A DNA stretch of 64,000 nucleotides from Coffea arabica. Lineage: Eukaryota > Streptophyta > Magnoliopsida > Gentianales > Rubiaceae. The stretch is taken from the NCBI RefSeq assembly GCF_036785885.1, contig NC_092322.1, positions 38,337,994 to 38,401,993 of the forward strand, written 5' to 3'. This document shows positions 46,273-57,741 of the stretch, piece after piece (position 1 is the stretch's first letter; each line of letters begins with the position of its first letter). The position numbers and the translations under genes were made by a program. The notes under the pieces are model-generated. The model did no database searches and was not told where the DNA came from. It worked only from the letters and a program-made list of their open reading frames with translations.

Positions 46273-46702
46273 ATGATTTTCTAATTGTAAGGGGCGTTTG
46301 AGGTGTGTTTCATCCGAGAATTGAACTCGACTGTTAAATCAGATGCAAAAGCATGATATGAAGAATTTTCTGATTCGTCCTCATCTCTCCCTTCCTCGTC
46401 CTCCTCTTCTTCTCCAGAATCTGAGGGGGAATAAGGTGAACGGATTGTATGCTTTGGAGCATTAGATACTTTGTTAACATGGGATTGGGCTTAGCGTGAG
46501 GGCTTTTTGGTTTTTCTTTGCCTTCTCCAACTTCATAATCTTCTTCTTCCCCAGATTGTTCTCCTTGCTCGGATGACGATTCTTCTTTATATCCGTCTTC
46601 CTCACCTGATTCTTCATCTTGTTCTGATGACGATGATGATTCTTCTTCTGATTGCAATTGGGGAAGAGGATTAGTATAAGAGATTGGCTTCTCAGATGCC
46701 AT
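46273..46702 (-). pseudogene. Acidic Ser/Glu-rich N-terminus, GeBP-like remnant
   Basis: ATG 46700-46702 starts a minus-strand frame with SEEESSSSSEQDEESGEEDG and further acidic repeats. After about residue 75 the frame reads poorly, while the neighbouring frame continues acidic (SPSDSGEEEEDEEGRDEDES), ending at a TAG near 46280. That pattern indicates a small indel near 46480. The Ser/Glu start followed by a Lys-rich stretch (about 46240-46280) resembles the N-terminus of plant GLABROUS1-enhancer-binding-protein (GeBP/STKR) family members, but the DNA-binding domain cannot be read, so the assignment is weak. If correct, it would be a truncated relic of a nuclear transcription regulator. Confidence 0.35.
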
Positions 46703-47071
46703 GGGTTCTGGAAGAGGGAGATGAAGGGCTTGTTGATGGTTTTGTGCTCTGTGTTAGAATTCGGAGGGAGAAACAGAGAGGCAGAGAATGAGCAACTCAT
46801 CAGCCTCAGAAGGAAGGAATAATAAGTAATAGTAACATATGCACAGATGTATTATTATAACGTTGATTTTAATGCAATGATAAAAGTAGTAAATTCAGAT
46901 TAAAATTTGCTAAAATTTTAAGTTAAAATTAGTTTTGGTATTTAAAATGCAAGTTACACTTGGCTTCGCTTATAATTCAATCACGAAAATATTTTCATTG
47001 ACCAATTGAGAAAAGGTATTTAGAATTTATATGAATTATACTAGTGATAAAGATTAAGTAAGATAAAATAC
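46703..47071. other. Interval upstream of the acidic remnant; nothing recognised
   Basis: AT-rich DNA with no supported feature. Confidence 0.3.
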
Positions 47072-47073
47072 TA

Positions 47074-47423
47074 CTCCCTCCGTCCCACTTTGATAGTCTT
47101 GTTTTCCTTTTTCGTCTGTCCCAAATTGTAGTCCACTTTCCCATTAAGAAATGTAGTAATTTTTCAAATTGTCTAAAATACCCTTATTAAATATCTTATT
47201 ATTAATACATTATTATTAAATACTAACCCACTACATTGAATACATTGAGTTTTTCCAATACTAACCCATTAGTTGTAGCTGATATTAATTGGCACTCTTC
47301 GTAATTAGCATAAGGGTATTTTAGGAAATTATTAATCTAAATTTATGTTTCCAACCAAATTAATTACACTTTCTTAATCTGTGTGAAAAAAAAACCAAGA
47401 CTAACAAAACGGGACGGAGGGAA
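47074..47423. mobile_element. Stowaway-type MITE (Tc1/mariner)
   Basis: The ends are CTCCCTCCGTCCC at 47074 and its near-complement GGGACGGAGGGAA ending at 47423, with TA on both sides (47072-47073, 47424-47425). This terminal motif and TA target are characteristic of Stowaway MITEs. The inner TIR similarity extends over about 35 bp (TAGTCTTG). It is 350 bp, non-coding, mobilised in trans by mariner transposases. Confidence 0.85.
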
Positions 47424-47425
47424 TA

Positions 47426-48267
47426 TGACTATGAATACCAATCCTGGAGAATATACAATTTGGGTTTCAAATTTTAACAGTAAATAAAGAGCACATATTC
47501 CTTGTTAAATGATAAACCCTATTTCAAATCAATCAATCCTATACAACCCCCCCTCCCCCCCCCAATTCAAATCAGTACTTATTTTCTTTTTGAGGAATCA
47601 ATCCTTATTTTCTTTTGAGGAATCAAATTAATGTTTATTTGACAATCAAGAGAAGAGAAATGTATTGGTATAATACTACCTAGAGCAACTTTTGTAAGTT
47701 CTAACATTGAGCTTTAAGATTTCTTAATCAGAAAAATCTTAGCGCACATATACCTGTGCCCTTAATTCATTTTTTTTTTCCGGGTGGTTAGACTGCTTAA
47801 GATATCATTTAGAACCAAAACATTCTTACCCACTCGACATAAGAAAAGTTGTCCAATAGTTCAGTTCTCTACCAAAAACTAAATAATTAAATAAAAGAAT
47901 TCAATATACCAAAAACATGCAAGAAGAAAATCTAAGTATAGCCAATTTTAGTCACTATGGGCAGACACACCTAAAACTTACAATTAAAAGTTCCATGCTT
48001 GTCTATGTGTGTTAGACAAATGCATTAAACCTCAATGAATTTTATCCATAGTTACGCTTTACCTTTCTAAACTCATTAAATAAGCCCTCTTTCCCCCATT
48101 AATATTTTAAGACAAAAGTTCCCTTATTGATTTATTTGTTACCTTTTTTATTAATTTCCTTATTTTTTATTTTGCACTCCTTTCTTTTACTTTTTTTTAC
48201 TTTTATCTTTTTTTTTTACTACTCTTATTTCACTTTCCTATTAGTATTACTAATTTGTATGTTCATT
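47426..48267. other. AT-rich interval with a C-rich run
   Basis: A C-rich run of about 22 bases at 47547-47570 is the only outstanding feature. No gene is seen. Confidence 0.35.
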
Positions 48268-48432
48268 ATAAGAATAAATCTTATATACACTTACAGTGTA
48301 TACACTATCATGATTGAATATATGACACATGTGCCAAATTTGAATTTCAAATTCAAATTCGAATTATATGTCATGTATCTAATGGTGAAAGTGTATATAC
48401 TGTCAATGTATAGAACATTAATTCTTATTTAT
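48268..48432. mobile_element. Foldback MITE, about 165 bp
   Basis: The two halves are imperfect inverted repeats over about 75-80 bp (TATATACACTTACAGTGTAT left; ATACTGTCAATGTATAGAA right), with a short centre of TTCAAATTC repeats near 48345-48360. It has no coding capacity. The outer motif TATACACT.ACAGT is shared with 58976-59268. Boundaries are approximate and the TSD unclear. Confidence 0.5.
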
Positions 48433-50688
48433 AATATTATACTTATCTCTTACTTTTAATTTTATTCTTGTTTTATTTACTTGCACTATCAAAAAATTCA
48501 AAAATGACTACGTAGCATAAAAAATTAATATATGCCTATTATAATAAAAAAAAAAGTGTATATTGCTAGCAATTTGACTATATAAAAAATATTAGCAAAC
48601 TAGAATTTTAAATTACTTAAAATTTAAAAGTATATCACAGAAAAATAAAATAACCAATTGTTTAATTTACCTTTTTATGTATATTTGATTAACCACTATG
48701 TTATTATGATTTTTTTTGTAACTATTGTTATTAAAATTAATTCATTCTAAACTCTAGGCGTTTTAATATAAGTAATATAAGAAATAATTTATTGATATAA
48801 ATAACATATACCTTGTTATAGCCTAGATTTTATGATAATATTACTTTCAGTAACAAAAGTAAAAAAGATAGAAATACATAAAGATGAAGACTAAGAAAAT
48901 TAAAATTAATATATGGATAATAATAGTAAAAAAAGAAAGTAGTTGATCACGTAAAATAAAGGAAAAAACTAAAAAATATAAAGAAAATGGTCAAATAGAA
49001 AAGGGCAAAAATGAGAAAAAGAAATAAAATACTAATTACTATGGAAGGCGCACTTTTGTCCTAAAACATAAAATAGGGGGACGAAGTACCTATTTATTGA
49101 GTTGAGAGGGATATGGTGTAGCCGAAGGTAAAGTTTAAGGGTTTTTGGGGGGGGGGGGGGGACGGGGGGTTTAATGCTTTTACCCGTGAATATTTTAAGA
49201 TGTCTTTCAGATATCATAGGAAGAGCAATGATAAATAGAAGAAAAAATCAGGAGAAATGATTTCAAATTTAAAGTGTAATATTAATCTAATGCAGAGAGA
49301 ATAAATGAAAAGAAGTCTACACTGGTTAAGATATTACTCGATCCTAAACATTAAAAAAGTCAAAAGTTATGTTAATCGGGGAGCAATTATAGAAGAACAC
49401 AGGAGAGAGATGGGTAATGAGAAAGAAATAGTAAACCAATATATAGGGTCAAAAACGTTTTGAGTGATTGGAAGAAATAAGGTTGCATATATGGGAGTTC
49501 ATTTGCAATAGGTTCAGTAATAAATTAAAGTGAGCAATTTGTCAATAGATTTAAAAAAATTAAAATCTAGTATTAATACTGTAAATTGAGGAAGAGAAAA
49601 TTGAGAGATTCCAACATCAATTAATGTTACCAAAAAAAAAAAAAAAGAAGTCCTTAAGCTATATTTGGCTGATCAATTCAAAATATAGGTAGAAACTAAC
49701 GGACAAATTATAATTGCAATTCAAAGAAAGGCAACAATATATGTCGTAATATAAATAAGGAACAAATATAGAGAAATTCAGCAACTCAAAGTGATGAAGA
49801 TAAACAGTAATGACAAAATGAAGCCCATGATTCCATTTCTTTTCTTAACCTTGAACTTAAATTGTTCCTGCATCAACCTTTAGGAATGGATTATAGAACA
49901 TTGAGGCAAATCATATTAGTAAGTCAAGTTAAACAAAATTATAGTAATGAACTTAACTCGAGGAAGTCTAAGAAAAGATGAATATTAATATTTATGACTT
50001 ACTTAAATTGTCATCGTAGATTGAAAAGGAAAGTACATGGACTCATTATGAATATAGTTAAAGTTATTAAAAAAACGAACAGCAATTAGAGATATGGTAA
50101 GCAGAAAGTAATATGTTATTAACCTAACAGAAGGGGTAAAGAAAAGGAGAAATCACACACTTAATGGAAAACGAAAATAAAAAGAGCAGAAAAATCATTT
50201 AATCAGCTGAGAATAAAGGAGTTAATGGAATTTAACGTACACATGAGGAGGGTTAAAAAAAAAGTGGAAGAAAATCCACTAGTTCATCCCCATATGTACT
50301 TTGTAATTATTAAAACTAAAGGAAAGAAAAAAAAGATAACACAAAAAATTGGAGAAAGAATTTTAATGTAAAATTTCCAAAATCAGATATATACATATGT
50401 TGACATGAAGGAATTGAATTAGTTAAGGTATTAAACACAAACTAAGCAGAAATTGAAACGAAAATTGATAGTAAGGTAAAAAAGTTTAAGTAAATTGACC
50501 GAAATAAAGAAAATATGATAGCGAACTGAAATTAGATCTCTCAAAATTAGTTTATGGTCAGTGAGTTATTAAAAAAATAATGAATGCTGATTGATATTTG
50601 TCAGCAATTGGTTAGGTAAAGAATAAATGATGATTAAGGATAATTAGCACAATATCTCAAGAAGATTATTATGTTATAGTAAAATACG
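48433..50688. other. 2.2-kb AT-rich interval; no gene
   Basis: Only A/T-rich sequence, a 15-G run at 49147-49161 and the first copy of a roughly 165-bp direct repeat at 49913-50076. ORFs are short and without domains. Confidence 0.4.
49913..50076 (+). repeat. Direct repeat of about 165 bp, copy 1
   Basis: It matches 56459-56630 with shared blocks CAAAATTATAGTAATGAA, GGAAGTCTAAGAAAAGATGA and TTTATGACTTACTTAAATT. The two copies flank the solo LTR at 50694-56392. Confidence 0.7.
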
Positions 50689-51654
50689 TAGGGTGTGACG
50701 CCCCCACTTCTCCCTAAGCCGAACCAAAGGGTATCCACGGGACGCTTGCCCATCTCTCATCAGGACTCACTACAATCCACAATTCAAAAACTCGAAATAT
50801 TTCAAATAACTTCAATACATAATTAAAGTACTCCAAAATATCTCAAACTTACAATTAATCAGCTCTCAAGCTTAATACAACCCAAAAGAATATTTACTAC
50901 AACCATCTGCTGTAATACAACTTTAAATTTTCAGAAAAAGGCAATCTAGTACTATTCACGAGCACTCTTGGTCTCGAATCCTGTTAAAGAAACCCAAAAC
51001 GTGGGATGAGTTACACAGCCCAATGAGGTTCCAAGACACTCTAGCAGTTCTAATAAATCAAGTAATTGAGCATATCATATGTATGGTTCAAGATTACACA
51101 TTGGCATATTAACATGAGACAATAATCATTGTACAAGTAATTTGAACATATCACAGGTATGGCACATTTGTATGTAACGGTTATTATTATGCAAAATAAA
51201 CACACATTGAAGGATACCGTGTTCCAGTGGAACCATTTCGGTCATCTGCACCTTATAACTTCCGGTCCCCATGGTACTGTCTGGCCATCGCCTTATCCCT
51301 CCAGTGGTAATAGTCGAGTATACCGAAACGGTGGCCCAGGGTTCCAACCTACCCGACCGAGTCCAATCCTGATTCGAGTAGGTCAGTAACTAAGGGTAGG
51401 GGCCAAGTTCAGCTTATAACTTACAACATGCATAAGTAATCAAGTAAATCGACGAACGGTAAAATTTATTCTTTTGGTAGGTCGAGTGAGATAAAGTACA
51501 CACTCACCTTAAAATGGTGGACAATTTCATATGAGCAATTATTAGCATCAATTAACACATAAACACGTAGGCAATATTTGATAATTTCATGTGAACATGT
51601 AATTTACGATAACCAAATAATCAAGTACCAGGTAATCAAGTAGATAGGAAAACG

Positions 51655-51712
51655 GTAGGTAATTACGGTAAACGGTTAACGGTTAACGGTAGTAATCACG
51701 GTTAATTGGTAG
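51655..51712 (+). repeat. Short ACGGTTA-type simple repeat
   Basis: GGTTAACGGTTAACGG-like units repeat several times within the LTR; low-copy slippage repeat. Confidence 0.5.
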
Positions 51713-54440
51713 ACATTAGTCATTTTAATAGGCCGCCTTTGGCCGTTTCTCATTTTTACCACTTAAGAGTCGAGGAGATTCACTCCAACCGACTTATGCA
51801 GCCATAGCATAATTAATCATTTAAACACTTCACATAAATATACAATTCAAGTATTTCATGTCGCATAATTGAAGTACATGCACTTCAAGTATTTCATGTA
51901 GAGTAATTCAAGTAGTCACGTAAACATGCTATTCAATCATTTCATGTCGAATAATTCAAGTATACGCTACTTAAATATGCATGAGTATGGTAAATACTTA
52001 ATATGTAGCACTTAACACGTGACGATCATGGAATAAGCATGTCATAGATTTATTCAAATTACGTACTCCTATATGGAACACTCACCTAGTCAAAACAAGT
52101 GAATAAACGCCCAAACAAGTGTTTAGGCGTCCGCTCCGAGTCCCTCTTGAAGGTCCCCTTAAGCACCTGAGCAAATAATAGTTGTCTATTACACATCATC
52201 ACTTAAAATCCTTTACTTATCGAGAAGGTTGTACTAGTATTCATTCTAAGGAGAATTCATGAATTGAGCCTTAATTATTTATAATCGAGACTCAGAAGTG
52301 GTTTCAAAAACACAAGAGAAATCTGATTTTCGCCTTTGAAATCAAATGTAAAATGGTCTAACAATATTGGAGGAAAATGGAGAGTTTGAAACCCCCAATT
52401 TCCTTTAAGTTCGGAAATTTCAGATTCAACAAGCAAACTTTGAAAAATCAGATCTCACTCTCTATGAGCCCAAAATTGAAAAACTTGGTACCGTTGGAAA
52501 CTACTTCCAAAGTACTAAAAGTTTCTAGAAGATACTTTTCCATGATTCCAAACGAAAGGTATTCAAAAATTGGCTCAAAGTTACTGCTGTAGAATATTAA
52601 GACAGTTTCAAGGTTAGTTTTTGGGCAACTTTGGAAATTCGGTAAAATTCACATAATATGAAATAGCCTCTCAAATTTGAAACTCAATTAGACTTGCAAT
52701 TGAAGTTTAAAAAAAACAAGCGGAACAAGAATTGGGGTTTTGAGCACCAAGATATGGCGGTTCAAAGTTGCTGAAAAATGAGACCGTTGGCCTATTTTCC
52801 AGATTTAAATCACTGACCTTGGGACGTTGGTTGAACATTGAAATGGATTCGGAATGGCACCAAATTTGGCAGTATTATACTACCATATAAGGGGTATTTC
52901 TTTGTCAAATTTTATGGAAAAATACGTACGGAAAGTCGGTTAACAAAGTTACGAAACTTTCTAAATTTTCAAGGCAAAGCTGTCTTGTGCTACCATTTCC
53001 CTTTTCTAAATCATTTGGCTAATGAAATATTTTCAAACATGGTTCATTTGTGTAGACAATGTCTAAGTAACATTCAAGATACATTTTCTTAGGTGATTAA
53101 CACCAAGAATTTCGAAATAACAAGTCCCAAATCAAGATTGGTCATTCGGCTAAGAGAAAAGGAAAAGTTTTCCAGATTCGAAGAGTAATTTCGGGACATC
53201 ATTTGCAGATCAAAATGGTTTTAGAATATCACCAAATTTTGCACAATTAAACCTCCATATGAGGACCACTCCTCTATCAAATTTCATTTGAGATTTCACA
53301 CGGGAAGGTAGTTAACTAAACCATCAAAGTTCAAGAAATTTCCCCAGGCAAAACTGTCTTCTAGCCCTTCTTCCTTTTTCAAACATTTTGTCCAATGCAA
53401 CCAACCCAAATCTGGTTTATTTGGGAAACAAAGTCCAAGAAACATCTAATATAAAGTTTGGTAGATGTTGGACATCAAAGTTTCCAAAACAACAAGTCCC
53501 AAATCAAGTTAGGCCATTTAACTAGTCAAAAGAGGATTTTTACTCACTGCATCAGTTTCGAAATATGGCCACAACTCACTCAATTCAACTTGAAATTGAG
53601 CATGGTTGGTGGCATTAGAAAATAGATTCATAAGGCTATATTTTCTCAGAAAAAACTATTTTTAAAATCTGTCCAAAACTAGCCCACATTTGAGCATCAA
53701 CTTGCTGCTCAAAACAGAGCTTCAGTGAACTAACGAAACAGAACAGCCAAGTTCAAACGGATGGTGTAGTTCACTCAGGTGGAATCAAGTCATGTAGTTT
53801 ATACCGTTGGAAAGCTAGGAATGTCTAGTTTCCAGTGCAACAAATGACACTCGATTCCGACATCGGAGTAAAAAGATATGGCCGAAACAAATACATTGCT
53901 TGGGTGCATACGGGATAAATTTCCAGATTGCTAAATTTTCGTAAATCCAACATTTGGGTAACCAAATCAAGTTATTTTTTAATGAAACTTTTTACACAAC
54001 CAATATAACATGTAAACAACATAATCAAGCCATTAGAACCTGAAAATCTTGCACAAAAGTGGTCAGATAAGGCAGGGGTAAAATGGTCACTTTTGCTCCA
54101 AGCACCTCCTTTGATTTTCTACCAACAATACCACATCAATCCACTAATATAAGCACTAAACCACCATTAATTTCATCATCAATCATCAAATCAGTCTTTC
54201 CATCAAGAGTGGGAGTTCATAGAGCCCATTCAACCATTTTTCCAACATAAACAAGTTACCCACATGCATACATGAGTTTAGATGTGCAATAGAACTTCCA
54301 TAACTTAAGATTATCAATGTTGATCGTCCATTACCTCCCTTGATGAACTAGACAGAAATTTCGGCCCCTTAGATGCTCAAGGAAACTGTGGATAGCAGCC
54401 CTCTTTCCTAACTTGATGTGTTCTCTAAGTGATTAGTTAA

Positions 54441-55403
54441 TGTAAGCCCCGATGCAACCAAATACAACTAAAATATTCAACCAGACAAGTAGTCAAGTAA
54501 ATACAATGACAAAAAATATAAGCAATTTTAAAGCACAAAAATAGAGTAACAATAAAGTAAAAGAAATTCAAACCAATCAAATTCCCAAGCTTCTTCCAAA
54601 CTTGGAGTTGAATCCACCAAATAGTTTCTTCAAGTGATGGTAGTGCTAACCAACTTGTACAAGTGAAGCCTCACTCTTTCCTCACCCCAAACATACTTTG
54701 GTTGAGCAAAGGAATTTTACTACTCTCCAAGTAAACCCTTAACTAGCTACAATTGAAAGCTTACCCATTCAATTAAGAACTACTTTATACAAGTGAGGCA
54801 ACCTTTATCAAGGTTTTACCACTTCAAGTGATAGGTTCACCTTCACCAAGATTTTACTCCTCCTAGAGAGTAACCTTCACTTGAGCAACCTCACAACCCA
54901 ACTTTCCCAACCCCTTATACAACCAACAAAGAATATTTCTACTCAAAGATCTCACTTGTAAGCTTGTATTTAGTGTTGGCCAAAAGTCCGTGTCTTCTTG
55001 TGCTTTGGGGTATTTATAGAAGGTGAGAAATGGCTCCAAAAGGCTCTCCAACGGTCAAATATTAAATGCTGTCGAAACTAGCCGTTGGCCTGTCGGACGT
55101 CCGAACCATTTGCTCTGCGTCCGAACCATGCGTCCGAACCACCTATCGGACGTCCGAATCTTGCGTCCGATCCAAACGTCCGAAGAGTATCGTCGTCAGT
55201 CGGACGACGGATCCTCTATCGAGCGTCCGATCCTCTACGTCCGAACCTTCATATTTCTTAACTTCTCTTTGATTCAAATCTTTTCGATTCTCTTTTGGAT
55301 CAATGACCTGTTCTAACAAATTTCTCACATAAAAACATTAGTCCAAATCTACATTTTGGTTTGTTAATCATCAAAACCAAGAACTGATCAACCAAGGTCA
55401 ACA
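54441..55403 (-). mobile_element. Ty1/copia-type solo LTR nested in the older LTR
   Basis: 963 bp from TGTAAGCCCC to GGTCAACA, with the 5-bp TSD GTTAA at 54436-54440 and 55404-55408. On the minus strand it starts TGTTGACC and soon reads TTTTGATGATTAACAAACC, a sequence type seen at the start of many plant copia LTRs. It holds a cluster of CGTCCGA motifs at 55088-55245. The perfect TSD shows it is younger than its host LTR. Confidence 0.75.
55088..55245 (+). repeat. CGTCCGA motif cluster
   Basis: At least eight CGTCCGA or TCGGACG units, often as the palindrome TCGGACGTCCGA, lie within 160 bp of the copia-type LTR. Such clusters occur in promoters of LTRs, but no factor can be named. Confidence 0.6.
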
Positions 55404-56458
55404 GTTAAGTATGGTTGAAATTTGAGGTGAATTGGAGGGAGATTTGGTGAAGAAAATGAAGAAATTTTGAAGAGCTCTTGAGTTGTTTTTCTCTCTTTGT
55501 TAGCCGGCCAGATGAGGGAGCAAGAGAGAGAAATTGTGGTCTGAAATGAGGCTTTCAAAGGAAGTTCAATGACTAAGGATTGAGTGCACAAAAGTCAACC
55601 ACAAAAAGTGCACGCACGCGCGCGTTTTGTGTTCGATTCCTCTTAAGTTTGTTTCACTAGTGCACTAAACCTCTAATGCACTTATATTCATATAAATATT
55701 ATTCACTCTTACTTGCCCCAAAATAAGGGTCTAAAGTCCCTCAATTAAATCGCGCGGGTAAAAACGCGACTTCCAATTTGTGCGCGATAAAGCGAAATTT
55801 TTAAGAAATTCTTATAACAATTGTATTATTAACTAATAATTGAGCACTTAAACATAAAAACACCTATTTTGAGACTAATGTGCAAGTCTTCAATTTTCCA
55901 AGCCTATTGTATTCTCGATTCAATTATTTACTCCAATCGCGTATGCACTGTTTTCACTTAACGAACCTTCAGAAATTAAATTTTGAAACGAGTCACTTTA
56001 AAAGTATAACTAAGCTATAGATCCCTCTAATTAGGTCTAAAAAGGTTAGAAAATAATATTCGGGGCAAACAGGCAATTAAATATTTAAATAAGCTTGTAA
56101 CAGGAGTTTAAAATAAATACATTTTTGCGAGCCCTCACGACTTTTCTTAATCTACTATTGATCATTCTTATTTTTTCAAAATTAATACACTCATAATTTA
56201 AATATAATCTTGAAAAATGTGTACTCGTAGTTCCAAACTAAACGAGTTTTCGAAATGTAACTTTTTCTAACAAAATGTTTTAAAAATATAAAAGAGGCAT
56301 TTTTTCATATAAATAGATTTTAAATAGTCGAATTAAATAATTAGTTAAGCCAGTAAAATAAAATAAATTAAGAAAATTTTTGGATCCTCACATAAAGAGG
56401 AAGGTGAAGGGGAAAATTATGGCAATGAAAGTAACTCAAAGAAGTTGTTTGATACCAA

Positions 56459-56630
56459 TTAGTATGTCAGGTCAAACAAAATTATAGTAATGAAAGTAAT
56501 TTTAGGAAGTCTAAGAAAAGATGAATTTTATCATTTATGACTTACTTAAATTATCATCATAGACTGAAAAGGAAGGTAAAATACTTGGACTCATTGTGAA
56601 TATTGTTAAAGCTATTTAAAAAATAAAAAA
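56459..56630 (+). repeat. Direct repeat of about 165 bp, copy 2
   Basis: Diverged direct copy of 49913-50076, about 6.5 kb downstream. Confidence 0.7.
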
Positions 56631-56920
56631 GGAATATCAATCAGCAGGCAATTAGGTAATCTGACTTTTTTGCACTGGTTGAATATCAATTTCCCTAATA
56701 AGTTACTATATTCTTTAAACAAAAGAAACCAATTTGGTTCATCCCAAACTTCTTCATTTTTTTTTTAAATTTTTGGCGAAGTACAGCCCAAGGTTTAGGA
56801 ATTAAAACTGTATTCTTCCCTTCAACAATTTATCTACTACAGATTTTTACGGACAAATAATGATGAAATATGAGTATTTGCATATAACTATTTTTGTTTT
56901 GGAAATTGATAACCCTTAAA

Positions 56921-56929
56921 GGCCCAAAT
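56921..56929 (+). promoter_or_regulatory. GGCCCAAAT (site II/UP1-like) element
   Basis: GGCCCA followed by AAT is the consensus of a plant element common upstream of growth-related genes. It lies about 150 bp before the ATG at 57076 and next to an AACCCTTA run. One short match can arise by chance. Confidence 0.25.
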
Positions 56930-57075
56930 AAAAAAAAAATCATCCGTTTTAACTATTTCAGTTCTACATAGGCCAACCGCTATAGTTGTCTAGAGCCCTC
57001 ATCTCCGATAACCGCATAATCGACACACACTACACACACTAAACACAGTAGTTATTCTGCAGAGAAACCATCAAA

Positions 57076-57741
57076 ATGACTAACAGGACGACAATCACAA
57101 GACAACTACCCTCGTCAGAGCCTCAGCGCCGACGCAACTTCGTCGTAATACGCCTCCCGCATCTCGTTTACACCACCGTCACTTCCACCCCTTCCGTAGT
57201 CAAACACTGGCTTTTCAGAATCTGCCGCCATCACGTCCACCGTATCCGCAAAGGCCGCCTAGTGGTCGGTCTAGGCGTCCAATGGACTCCTGGACATCGA
57301 AAGTCTCCCGCCACCCTCCAACTATGCGTTGGACACCAATGTCTCGTATTCCAACTGCTCCACGCGCTCCACGCGCCGCTCAAACTCCGGCGCTTCCTCT
57401 CCAACCCTAACATCACATTTGTGGGTGTCTCCAACAAGAATGATGGTGCCTTGCTGCGATGCTCGAAGCATGAGTTGTGCGTCTCTTCAACGCTTGTTGA
57501 TTTGGTGGATGTGGCAAGTGAGGAGAGAGGTTACAGCAAGAAAATATCCATGGAAAAGCTGGCTGAATTGGTGGTGGGAATGGAAGGTGTGAAGAAGGAG
57601 GAATGGGTTGGAAGAAGTGATTGGGATGAATTTTGGCTTGGTGAGCATCAAGTGGAGTATGCTTCTCTTGATGCCTTCATTTCTTTCTTGATTGGGAAGG
57701 ATCTCAAGGCTTGGAACTGGGTGAAAGTTGATGAAGATTGA
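57076..57741 (+). CDS. RNase H-like/Werner-type 3'-5' exonuclease-fold protein, 221 aa
   Basis: A single-exon gene with a clear ATG and no internal breaks. The protein is a member of the plant polynucleotidyl transferase/RNase H-like family related to the Werner exonuclease domain. Conserved blocks: motif I VVGLGVQW (63-70), ATLQLCVGHQCLVFQLLHA (79-97), motif II NITFVGVSNKND (112-123), LVDL, and motif III YASLDAFISF (195-204). The DEDDy family needs Asp and Glu in motif I; here they are Gly67 and Gln69, while Asp123, Tyr195 and Asp199 remain. It may therefore bind nucleic acid without cutting it. Length is normal for this plant family (about 200-240 aa). It stands alone between repeats, which makes it the only confident host gene in the window. 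Confidence 0.88.
   Translation: MTNRTTITRQLPSSEPQRRRNFVVIRLPHLVYTTVTSTPSVVKHWLFRICRHHVHRIRKGRLVVGLGVQWTPGHRKSPATLQLCVGHQCLVFQLLHALHAPLKLRRFLSNPNITFVGVSNKNDGALLRCSKHELCVSSTLVDLVDVASEERGYSKKISMEKLAELVVGMEGVKKEEWVGRSDWDEFWLGEHQVEYASLDAFISFLIGKDLKAWNWVKVDED

Larger units (their letters stand above)
50694..56392. mobile_element. Second TGTGAGGACCC-type solo LTR, interrupted
   Basis: It begins TGTGACGCCC and ends GGATCCTCACA and shares long homologous stretches with 9048-13557, for example the TCTAGAAGA.A.TTT block near 52528 and the TACCGTTGGAAAGCTA block near 53800. Without the nested 963-bp insert it is about 4.7 kb, close to the 4.5 kb of its relative. The flanking pentamers TAGGG (50689-50693) and TAAAG (56393-56397) match at only 3 of 5 positions, so the TSD is decayed or the ends recombined. 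No PBS, gag or pol is present. ORFs inside are taken as chance. Confidence 0.7.
56398..57075. other. Interval upstream of the exonuclease-like gene
   Basis: Includes direct-repeat copy 2 (56459-56630) and the presumed promoter of the gene at 57076. No convincing TATA box. A GGCCCAAAT element lies at 56921. Confidence 0.35.
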
